This document shows positions 1 to 10,800 of a stretch of DNA of 43,582 bases, piece after piece. This DNA is from Sphingomonadales bacterium (GTDB lineage: Bacteria > Pseudomonadota > Alphaproteobacteria > Sphingomonadales > JAKSBY01). The stretch spans positions 1 to 43,582 of the forward strand of contig JAKSBY010000290.1 in assembly GCA_022360855.1 (NCBI GenBank), written 5' to 3'. Below the pieces are notes generated by a model, which searched no databases, was not told the origin of the DNA, and saw only the letters and a program-made list of their open reading frames with translations. Every line of letters begins with the position of its first letter. Positions within the stretch are counted from its first letter, which is position 1. The position numbers were made by a program, and so were the translations under genes.

Positions 1-1554
1 GATCATGGGAAACACCCAGAAGAAGCGGAATTCCTGGTCCGCCGTGCCCCAGCCATAGTGCAGCTCGTCGCTCGGCGAGATATAGCGCGCATTGCTGGCC
101 TTGACGTCGACGCGGTGCATCCAGTGGTGGTTGCTGACAAAGAGGATATTGGGGTTGTCCGGATCGAGCGCGGTATAGCCGTCTTCGGAGCCGATGGTGC
201 GGAATTCATAGGCCGTGCCGTTGCGCCCGCCGCGAGGCCGGCTGGAAACCGTATAGGCCCCCCAATCCTGGACCGTGCCGTAGAGCCAGTAGGGGAAGCG
301 GTTGTCGGTGGCGAGGGTGTAGACCTGCGCGGTCGGTTGGTTGTGGTCCCCCGACCAGGTCACGCCGCCGTTCAGGCTGACCAGCGCGCCGTGGTCCTGG
401 CCGTCGACCAGAATGTCGCTGTTGTCGGGATCGATCCACAGATCGTGATGGTCGCTCTTCAGCCCGTGCATGGCGATATCGCGCATATCCATGAAGCTGG
501 CGCCGCCGTCGTCGCTCCGGAACAGCTCTTCGGCCAGAACGTAGACCCGGTCCGGCAGGCTCGGGTCGCCCTGCATGTGCATATAGTAGTAGGCGCGGGC
601 AAAGAGCCGGATGTCGTCGGTCATGAACTGCCAGTTGTCGCCACCATCGTCGGAGCGGTAAAGGCCCCGTCCCGCATCCGACGAGATCAGGGCATAGACC
701 CGGCCGGTTTGCGCCTCGGTCAGCGCGAGGCCGATCCGCTCGCGCACCTTGGCCTTGGGCAGGCCCGGCGCCTCGGTGATCTCCTCCCAGTTCTCGCCGG
801 CATCCTTTGAACGGTAGATCCGGCTGCCTTCGCCGCCGCTTCGGATGCCCCAGGGAAAGCGCCGGACCTCCCAGGTGGCGGCGTAGAGAAGATGCGGGTT
901 CTTCCGGTCCATGAGCAGGTCGACGACGCCGGAATCCTCGTCCTGAAACAGGATGCGCTGCCAGGTCTCGCCGCCGTCGGTGGTGCGGAAGACGCCGCGT
1001 TCCGGATTGGGCCCGGCGAAATGGCCGAGCGCGGCGACGTAGACGATATCCGGGTCGGTCGGGTGAATGATGATGCGCGGGATTTGCCGCGTTTCCTTGA
1101 GCCCGACATTGGTCCAGCTCTTGCCGCCGTCGGTCGATTTGTAAATGCCGTCGCCATGGGACACGTCCCCCCTGAGCGCATGCTCGCCGGTGCCGACATA
1201 GAGGATGTCCGGATGCGAGCGGGAGATGTCGATGGCGCCGATGGACCCGGTCTTGAAGTAGCCGTCGGAGATATTGAGCCAGTTGTTGCCGGCGTCCGGC
1301 GTCATCCAGACGCCGCCGCCGGTATAGCCCGCATAGAACACGGCCTTGTTGGTCGGATGCCCGACCACGGCGTTGACCCGCCCGCCGATCATCGGCCCGA
1401 CAAAGCGCCACTTCAGGGCGTCGAACGACGTGGCGTCCGATGCCCGCGACGGCATGACCGCCGCGAAGACCAGGAGAGCGGCCGCAACACCGATAAGTAA
1501 AAAAACGCCCAGCCGGGCAAGGGCGTGCGGTTTTGAACGGTTGTCGCGGACCAT
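1..1554 (-). CDS. BNR/YVTN-type beta-propeller repeat protein (VPS10/sortilin-like, 'glycosyl hydrolase'-type), 3' end truncated by window edge
   Basis: Reverse-strand reading from ATG at 1554 gives MVRDNRSKPHALARLGVFLLIGVAAALLVFAAVMPSRASDATSFDALKWRFVGPMIGGRVNAVVGHPTNKAVFYAGYTGGGVW..., with repeated Asp-box-like motifs (GIYKSTDGGKSW, GVFRTTDGGETW, RIYRSKDAGENW, GLYRSDDGGDNW). It has no stop before base 1, which is why the ORF track misses it. Confidence 0.85.
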   Translation of the reverse strand, partial: MVRDNRSKPHALARLGVFLLIGVAAALLVFAAVMPSRASDATSFDALKWRFVGPMIGGRVNAVVGHPTNKAVFYAGYTGGGVWMTPDAGNNWLNISDGYFKTGSIGAIDISRSHPDILYVGTGEHALRGDVSHGDGIYKSTDGGKSWTNVGLKETRQIPRIIIHPTDPDIVYVAALGHFAGPNPERGVFRTTDGGETWQRILFQDEDSGVVDLLMDRKNPHLLYAATWEVRRFPWGIRSGGEGSRIYRSKDAGENWEEITEAPGLPKAKVRERIGLALTEAQTGRVYALISSDAGRGLYRSDDGGDNWQFMTDDIRLFARAYYYMHMQGDPSLPDRVYVLAEELFRSDDGGASFMDMRDIAMHGLKSDHHDLWIDPDNSDILVDGQDHGALVSLNGGVTWSGDHNQPTAQVYTLATDNRFPYWLYGTVQDWGAYTVSSRPRGGRNGTAYEFRTIGSEDGYTALDPDNPNILFVSNHHWMHRVDVKASNARYISPSDELHYGWGTADQEFRFFWVFPMI

Positions 1555-1611
1555 GGTGATACCTCCCAGTTCTTCGGGCCTGTTTCCCGGTGCCCATTAA
1601 CACCAAGAATC

Positions 1612-1623
1612 TGACACGTGTCA
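1612..1623. promoter_or_regulatory. Perfect 12-bp palindrome TGACACGTGTCA, LacI-family-operator-like, overlapping a candidate -35 of the BNR gene
   Basis: Direct reading at 1612-1623. On the minus strand it overlaps TTGACA, followed 17 nt later by GTTAAT, upstream of the ATG at 1554. Confidence 0.5.
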
Positions 1624-1690
1624 AATTAAAGCGGCGAAGGAGCGTGTCGGCATGCGGGCGGCTGACGTCGGGTCCATTGCCCGCGGATTC

Positions 1691-1732
1691 CCTAAGCACC
1701 AAAATAGGGGCTTAGGCACAGCGGGCTAAGCC
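1691..1732. terminator. Overlapping inverted repeats (CCTAAG / GGCTTAGG / CTAAGCC), candidate terminator between the RTX gene and the BNR gene
   Basis: GGCTTAG (1709-1715) pairs with CTAAGCC (1726-1732). CCTAAG (1691-1696) can alternatively pair with CTTAGG (1711-1716). Confidence 0.3.
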
Positions 1733-1839
1733 GCCTTTTCACGTCCAAAAAATCGGGGGACCGCTGGGGGCCAGCTTAATGAGTTGAGCCGGACGGAAAC
1801 GGGCCGACGGGACCGGCGAATGCCCGCCGCTCTCCGAGT

Positions 1840-4800
1840 CTAGATGCTGCGCTCGACAAGCGGATTGACGGCCGCAAATCTGAAGGTGTTCTCTCCTACA
1901 TCTTGAGATTGGCTCTGGTCCAGATTTGAGGCGGATTGCGGCTCGAATGCCGCCATCGCCTGGATGAACCGCGCAAGTTCGCTCGACTGCATGGCCTCTT
2001 GAACATGGGCGCTCCGAGCTTCTCTGATGTCGATTTCGCTGAGGGCACCAACCGCCGCAAGCCCGGGCGACCTCCAGCCGTGCAACAGGTCGTCGACCAG
2101 TAGCGGCGTGTCAAATCCGAAACTATCCAGGCTTTGCGTTTCGTCGGCGATTGCCGTGGCGGGCTCCGCTGATGATGGGCTGCCGGCGTCCGCGCCGAGT
2201 TCGTTGCGCAAGAAGCGCAAGGCGACGTCGCCGACCTCACCGGTGGTACCGTCTTCGCGGGTGAAGTGGGACGTATTGACGACGACGTTGTCGATGGAGC
2301 CCGTAACGGTTTCGCCGGTCGGGACCGGGGTCAGGTCGATGGACGCGATGCCGCGATCGGCCAGGGATGTGAGCTCATCCGCCTGGCTGACGCCGTCCTG
2401 ATTGGCATCCTGCCAGACCTGAAATTCACCGAAGCGTTCGTCGCCCACGTCGAACACGCCGTCATGGTTGGTATCGAAGGCCGCAATGCCCTCCAGATCG
2501 GTCCTGGCGCCGGGCAGATCGCCGACGAAGGAGATTTCCGAGGCATCGTTGATGACGCCGTCGCCATTACGGTCGAGCGCCAGGAACCCGTCATCCGCGC
2601 CGGCCCAGCCGGTAAAATCGAGATCGCCGTCGCCGTCCATGTCGAAGGCGACGGTCGAGGTCGCCAGCGGGGTCAACTCCACCCCGTCGCCGTCGAGGTC
2701 GATGATCAAAGGAGGAACAAATCCAGTCAGCACAAATAATTCGTTTGTTGCTTCATCGAAATAAAAGCTCTCATGAACTGAAAACGACCAAGGAAACGAA
2801 GAAAATTTAGTCATTCTGAGATACTCAACATCACCAGCAACATTCGTTATACGCCTGGTCCAAGTCGTGGTGCCGCCAAGACCGTTCGGAACAATTTCAC
2901 CAACATAACGATACCCCACAGGCAAGCCATTGGAGCCATTGCCGATGATTGTGCCCGTATTCGGCAGGTTATCCATATCCAACAGAAACTCAAATTCAGG
3001 TACATCGACGACGTTTATGTCGAGTGTGTGTGGTGTCGACGACAATGATGGGTTCCCACCATCCGTTGCCTGAACCGTCAGCGTGTAACTTGTCTGGGTC
3101 TCGTAATCGAGGCCGGTGTTAATTGTAATCTCACCGGTCGAGCTGTTGATGCTAAAGGCGTTACCGTCGTTACCGGACAGGATCGAATAGGTCAGATCAC
3201 CATTCGGCCCTGTGTCGGGGTCTTCTCCATCCACCCTGGCAACAAAGGCGCCGAATTGAGGATTCTCGTCCATGGTTACGGACGTTATCGTGCCGTTGCT
3301 CTGATCCTTGAATCCTAGGATCACAGGCGCGGTATTAACCTCCTCGATCTTGATTTTGACGTCGGCGGTATCCTGCAGATAGCCGGAGAGATGTGAGGCG
3401 CCATTGAAATTGTCGCGCACGACGACTTCGTAATTGTAGAAGCCGCCCGCTGTCGATCCAAAGTCTAGCGCGCCGTTGACCTCGATGAGGCCGGTCGTGG
3501 CGTTGATCTTGAAGCGGCCGTCCGAAGACGTGCCGCTGATGGTGCTGCCATTCCAGAAGTAATAGCGCTTGGTGCCGAGGGTCCCCGTATCGACATCCGT
3601 CGCGGAGATCGAGCCGACGTCGTGTCCGACGCCAACAGAATCCGGAATGCCCGTCGGGCCGCCAAAATTGTAGAGCGTCGCACTCAGAACCGGCGCGTCG
3701 TTGACCTGGTTGACGGTGATGCCGCGCACCGCCGTGGCGGTGGAAAATGCCGAAGTGCCGCCGGTCGCGGTGATGTTGTAGGTGCCGCCGGCGGAGCCGA
3801 CCGACTGGTCCCAGGCACGGAAGGTAATGCCCGAATTGGTGCCGGAGTAGTTGGCGGCGGGAATGAAACGCACCTTGTCGTTGCTGTCCAACAGGCGTGC
3901 GCTGGAAGACGATACGCCGCCGAAATCAACCCAGCCGCTGCCGGCGTTATATTCCCAATGGCCGTTTGTGTTGTCGGCGCCGATAACCGCGATGGCCTTT
4001 TGCGGGGTTCCGTCGACATCGCTCACCGACGAGCTGCCGAGCAACGTCGATACGACGACGCCGCCATTGCCGGTCTCGTCTTCGTTGATGTCGGGAATCT
4101 GGGCGACATTACCGGCACTCAGCACCGGCGCGTCGTTGACGGCGTTGACCTGGACCGATGCGGTATCGGTGGCGGTTGAAAAGGCCGAGCCGCCGCCGCC
4201 CGACGACGCATCGACCCTGGTGCCGGCCGCGCCGGAGGTCTGATCCCAGGCTTTGAAGGTGACGCCGTTGGCAACCGTACCGTTCCAATTGGCGTTCGGC
4301 TTGAAGCGCAGGCTGTCATTGGGGCCGAGCAGCAGGGCGCTGGTCGACGAGACGGTGCCCACGGCGGTCCAGGCGCCGCCGCCGATGCGATACTCCCAGC
4401 TGCCATTGGCGGTGTCGACGGCGACGACGGCGATGGCTTCGGGCTCGGTGCCGCCATCGTCGTAGTCGGGGTCGTCGATGGCGCCGTTGGTCAGCATGGC
4501 GGCGATCGTGGTACCGCCGTTCGACGTGTTGTCCTCGTTGATGGCGCCGAGTGCGTGGCTGATCGCCGTATTCAGAACCGGCGCCTCGTTGGCGTCGGTA
4601 ACCGTCACCGTATAGGTCTGGGTGCTGGTGAACCCGCCGTTATCGGTCACGCGCACCTGGATCTGATGCGACGTGGCCGCCTCGAAATTGATGGCGGCGG
4701 CGTCGTTGACGGAGACGATACCGGTGGCCGCATCGATGCGGAAGCGCCCGCCGGCGTCGTCGACCAGCGTGTAGGTCAGCGTCGCTTCTTCGACCGTTGG

Positions 4801-7800
4801 TGGCGCCCAATAGGTCGTGAAGCCAGCTTCGGTTTCGTCGTAATAGTTGAAGAATCGCGGTGCGATCACATTGTCCGGCAGGCTCGAATCCCAACGGTAG
4901 TTAACGACATTGGCGATCTTTTGCCCCGTCACCGTATCGAATACCCCACCGAACTGGGCGCTGACGTCGTACCCGGTCGTGCTTCCCTGCGGCAGGACGT
5001 AGCCGACGACCTGGTACCAGCGATCGTTCTGCAGGAGGTTCCTCTGGACGTCGTCGCTCCAGGTAATGAAGTAGGGATTGGTGGTGTCGGCCCCCGTGGA
5101 TAGATTCTCTACATAGGCATTCGCGCCCGCCCCCTGATATTGCGCAGGCCCGAAATACAGGTAGTGCTTATTGAGATCGTGCTTCCTGAAATAGATCGTG
5201 TAGCGATAGGCCTTGGTGGGATCGATGGTGATGTCGCTTGTTCTCCAGAAGCCGCCGCCTGACTGGGCCGTGCCGCCGTCCTGGCCCGTCTCCAGCGCAG
5301 TAATCGTCGTGCCGTCCGGGCCAATGACATTGGCCCAACGGATCTCGTTAGTGTTGTTCGGACCCCAACCCGGCAGGGTCGGCGTGCCGGTCGAATACTG
5401 CCAGGCGCTGGTATCGACGAGATTTGTCTCATCGAAGTCCGGGTCCGACGCGGCCACAGTGCCAACATATGTACCGTTGGCAGCGGCTTCCGAGACGGAG
5501 CCGGAGAAGCTGTCCACCGACGGCGGTGCGTTGACCGAGACATTGAGCGTCTCCACGGACGTTGCCGGCGCGCCGCCGGAGGCCTCGGTGGCCCGCGCGG
5601 TGACGGTCAGGTCGAAGTCGGTGCCCGTGTTGTCCGCGACGGGCGTAATTGTCAGGCCCGTGAGGTCGGCGGGGCTGAGGCGCCACAGGCCACCGCCCTG
5701 ATCGACGCCCTTATTGAGCGTGGCGCCGGTCGGCACGCCGGCGATGTCGATTTCAAGCGATTCCGAGCCGTCGGTATCGGCCAAGCTCGACGTGATCGAA
5801 AGCGCGATTGCCGTGCCCTGATTGCCGGCTGCGTCGTTGACGGCGAGATTCGGTGCGTCGGCGACGGCGTCGACGGTGACGGTCAGGGTCAGTGTCGTCT
5901 CGAGGCCGCCGTCGTCGACGATCACATTAAACGTCTCGGACCCGCTGATCTGGGCCAGCGGCGCCAGCGTAATCCGCCGCGTATTGTCGTCCACGAACTC
6001 GCCGTTAATCACCGACGGGAAAAGCGTGCCGCTGGTTTCGGCGCGCACGGTCAGCGAGGCGTCGGGGGTCTTGATCTGGCCAGTGTCGGTGACGTCGAAC
6101 AACAGCTCCAGCGAGCCGTCTTCCGCCACGCGAACGTCCAGCGGATTGATGCCGGGGGTGGTGAGGACGATGCTTGGTGGATCGTTGATGTCCCAGGCCG
6201 TCTCCACCTCGGTGCGAATCGATGCCGGGATCTCGCTGACGCCGGTCGGCATATCGCCGTAGCCCTGCATGATCGAAAGAAGCGCCGGGATGTTGACGTC
6301 GGTCTTCGACTGCATGGAACCGGCGATAAACAGCTCCACCGAATAGTGCTGCTGCATGTTGCCGGCGACATCGAACATATTGAGGATGATGACCGATGAT
6401 GTGGTGTTCAGAACCGACGCCCGCAGCTCCGTGCCGGTGGCGTCATCGCGGGTAAAGGTCTTGGTGACGGGGTCGTAGTTGCCGCGCTCGAACCAGATAT
6501 TCAGATAGGAGATGTTGTCGCCATACGCGACCTGATCGGCGGAGCCGGTCGTATCGTAGTCGTTGATGACGTCTTGGCCGGTATTCAGGCCGGCATGGTA
6601 GGTGTCAGCCCCGGCGCCCCCGACCATGAAGTCGTTGCCTGCTTCGCCGTAAAGGTGATCACCGGCCGTGCCTGCTTCGAGAGTGTCGTCGCCGTCACCG
6701 CCCATCAGCGTATCCGGCGAGGCGCCACCGAACAGGTGGTCGTTGCCGGCCTCGCCATAGATCATGTCGCTGTCGCCCTCGCCATGCAGCGTGTCGTCGC
6801 CGTCGCCGCCATAGAGCGTGTCCTGACCGTCACCGCCGTAGATGGTGTCGTTGCCCGCACCGCCGATCAAGGTGTCGCCGCCGGCGCCGCCGGTGAGCGT
6901 GTCGGCTCCACCGCCGCCGTCCAGGGTTTCGGCTATCGTGCCGCCGGTGAGGCTGTCGGCGCCCGACGTGCCGATTACCTTTTCAATGTTGGCGAATGTG
7001 TCGCCTTGGGCGTCGCCGCCGGTGGCGGTATTGGCGGCCAGATCGACCGTTACCGCCGAGGCGGAAGCCGAGTAGTCCGCGGTGTCGAGTCCGGTGCCGC
7101 CATCCAGGCTATCCGCGCCGGCCCCACCGATGAGAATGTCGTCGCCGGCACCGCCCGCCAACGTATCGTTCTGGCCCTGGCCCATCAGGGTGTCGGCGCC
7201 GTCGCCGCCCTGCAGATTGTCGTCGCCTCCGCCGCCATAGAGAAGGTCGACGCCGGCCCCGCCTTCCAGGACATCGTTGTCGGCGTTGCCATTCAGCGTA
7301 TCGTCGCCCGCCCCGCCGCGGAGCGTATCGGCGCCATCGCCGCCCGACAGATCGTCATTGCCGAAACCGCCCTCCAAGAGGTCGGCGCCGGCCAAGCCCG
7401 ACAGGATATCATTGCCGTCATTGCCGAAGATATGGTCGACGCCCTGTGCGCCGGTCAGCGTATCGTTGCCCGAACCGCCATTAAGCACGTCAATCTCGTC
7501 ATTAATGGTGACGGTGATCGGCTGGTTGAAGACGAATCCGGTGCCGTTGTTGTCGGTGGCCGTGACGGTCAGGGCGATCGATGTATCGCCGGCTTCATAG
7601 TCGAGCGAAGAGCCCGCCTTCAGCTTCAGTACACCGGCCGATACCTCGAAGCGGTTGTCGCCAGAGACGGACCAGACGTGCTGGCCGTAGGCGCTGGTAA
7701 TATCGTCCTCGTCTGTAACCTGGAAGGTCGCCACCGTGCCGCCGCTGGCAAGATGCTCGCCGATAATCAGCGTGTCCGAAGTTGTGATCGCGCTCGGCGC

Positions 7801-10800
7801 CTCGTTGATATCGTTGACCGTGATCGCGTAATTCTGTTCGACCCACGCGCCTGCGACGTCTGTCACGCGAATGATCACCGAATGGCTGTCCGCGATTTCA
7901 TGGTTCAGACTGGCGCCGGCCTTAACCGTCACCTGCCCCGAATTCGGGTCGATTTGGAAAAAGCCGGATGGATCGGATTGCAGCGAGAATGTCAGGGAAT
8001 CGCCAATGTCGGGATCGCTTGCCGTGGCCGTGCCAACGACGGTGCCGGCCGCGGAGTTTTCGTCGACCGCGCCCGAGAAGGCCAGCGATTCCGGCGTATC
8101 GTTGGTATTCGCAACATTGATCGAGAAGGTCGTCGTTGCCGAACTCTTGCCGTCCGAAGCGAAGACTTTCAGGTCGACCGTTCCGACATCGTCGTTAAGC
8201 GGGGTGCCGGAAAAGGTCTGCGTGGCGGTGTTGAACTGCAGCCAGAAATTGACCGGTATCGGCGCGCCGCTTGCGAAAGTCGCCGAATAGCTTAGCGGGT
8301 CGTTCTCCGGATCGCTGAATGTAGCGGCTGGCACCTGGAAGGAAAAAAGGCTGTCTTCGGTCGCAGCCTGGTTGGCGATGGTCTGCGCGACGACCGGGGG
8401 CTCGTTGGTAACGCTCGAAAGCGGATCCCGGGTCTGGTCGGCAAACTGCAGAAACTCGATATTGTCGAGGGTGTCCTCACCATCGTCACCGTCCGTTAAA
8501 TCGGTATCGGCGACCGTGAAGAGGCCCGTGACCTCGTCGATGGAGATCGCATAGCCTGCGAAAAGCCCGTTATAGACCGCGGTGTCGGAACCGTCTCCGC
8601 CGTCAATCGTGTCGTTGCCGCCACGTCCCTCGAGCAGGTTGTCGCCGGTATTGCCGGTAATCGTGTCGTTCTGATCGCTGCCGACCACATTCTCGACGCT
8701 GGTCAACGTATCGGTGCCGCGGCCCATGGCCGTCCCGGCTGTCAGATCGATTGTCCAGGCGACCGCGCTGTTGGAGGCGTCGACGGTATCCGAGCCGGTG
8801 CCGCCATCGATGGAATCGTTTGCTGAAGACGTCTCCTCGAGATCGAAGCGGTCGTCCCCACCGCCGCCGATCAAGGTGTCGGTCCCGTCGCCGCCGATCA
8901 GCTCGTCGGCGCCGTCGCCTCCGGTCAGCGTGTCGTTGCCGCCGAAGCCAAAAATCCGGTGGCCACCGGTCAAGCCGGCGGCAGACAGCTGGTCGTCTCC
9001 CGGCGTGCCGACCAGAATGACCCGATCCTCGTAGAGTTCGTTGACTTGCCAGGATGCGGCAATCGCCGCATCAACCTCGGCCTGGGTCGGTTGCACGGCC
9101 GATACGACCGGGAGTATCCCGAAGGCCACATCGATGTCGAATCGACTCAGGCTGTGGGTCGGCGTTATCACGCGGCGGACACGATTGTCGGCCTCGTCGA
9201 ACCAGCCCGAGACCGTGACGCTGGCGCCGCCGCCGGCCACGTCGATCTTCAGGTCTTGCCCGACCCGGGAGAAGGTCAGGTCTTCAAATGCGACCGAGTT
9301 ATCGAAGACGATATCATCGAGCCCGCCATCGTTGGTGAGGGTGTCGTTGCCCGAGGTCGACGTGAACAGGTAGGTGTCGTCTCCCTTGCCGCCATCTATG
9401 GTGTCATCGCCCGGGCCGCCGTCGAGGATGTCGCCGGCTGCACCGCCTATCAGCTGATCATCGCCGGCTCCACCGACCAACACATCCGGATCACGGTTGG
9501 ACAGCAGGCTCGCCATATGGGTATCGTCCGTTACCCAGCCCGTTGTCGGCAAAGGCGAGCCAAACGCATTGCCCGTCGAGTCCAACGTGAAAAATACACC
9601 TGGCCCAAGGGTCTGCACCAAATCGAAGTCAACCACCCTGCCTTCTGCGGGGTTGGCATCGCCACTAACCTCGGCAGCCGTCAGCGTCCGGTCCCAAATC
9701 TTGGCGCGGTAATACTCGCCGCTGAAGCTCTCAGCAGGATCGTAGCCGCCTCCGTAGCTATCCTGGTCTTGCCCCAAAACCAGTATGGTAGAACCGGACA
9801 GGCTATAACCAGTACGGAAACCGGTCGTTTCGTAAACAAGCTGGCCGTTGTCATAGATTTTCAGATCGCCGGCCGTGTTATCCCAGCTGACGGTCAGTCT
9901 GTGCAGTTCGCCGGCGGTTAACGATACCCCGGTGGAAATTTGAGTGCCACCAATCGTGACATTCAAGTTGTCGGGCTGAGAAATCAGAATCTCGTCCGGA
10001 TTTGAGGGACTCGCCAATGACAGAATGGCCCGGTCACCGCTCATACTGGCCGGCACAATTTCCATCTCAACGGTGAATGCCGCGCTCGGTGAAGCGGGAA
10101 GAGTTAGAGTTTTCAGGCCGGACAAGTTGGACGTACCGTCCATCGCCATGCCGAAAGCCAGCGTCGAGGTTTCCTCGTATTCGGCGATGAGCAGATCGTC
10201 GCCAGCGCCGCCAATGAGCTGATCTGAGCCGATTCCCCCGACCAGCTTATCGTCACCTGCGCCGCCGTCGAGGACGTCGTTCCCGGCCCCGCCTTCGAGC
10301 ACTTCGACGTTGGCAGATGTTCCGCCTTCGCCGCCTGAGATGTTATCGTCGCCCTCACCGCCCAGAAGCGTATCCGTGCCGGCATCGCCGATAAGAACAT
10401 CGTCGCCGAAGCTGCCGGTCAGAGCATCGTCGCCTTTGTTGCCTTTCAGGACGTTGTCGTTGGAGTCGCCCGTAATAGTATCGGCAGAATCGGAGCCCGT
10501 AACATTCTCGATGCCCGAAAGCACATCGCCCGCCGCGTCGCCGCCAGCCTGGGCGCCCGCCGAGCTCAGATTGACCGTAATACCGGAATCCGAGCCATTG
10601 TAGATCGCCGTATCAATGCCCGTGCCGCCGGTCAGCGTGTCGGCGCCTGCTCCGCCCGATAGCTTGTCGTCGCCGTCGCCGCCGTCGAGCGTGTCATCGC
10701 CGGCAAGTCCGGAGAGCGTATCGTCGCCGTCGCCGCCGTTGAGCGTATCGGCCGCCGCGCCGCCGACCAGAAAATCGTCGTTCGCGGTTCCTGCGCCGGA

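Noticed and set aside
206-1702. 498-aa minus-strand ORF at the left edge
   Set aside because: Arg-rich out-of-frame shadow of the BNR-repeat gene, which uses another minus-strand frame and is open to the window edge.
6574-8295. 573-aa plus-strand ORF antisense to the RTX gene
   Set aside because: Shadow of the RTX repeat codons (the Gly/Asp-rich sense strand keeps the antisense frame open). The Val/Ala/Arg-rich composition has no domain logic.
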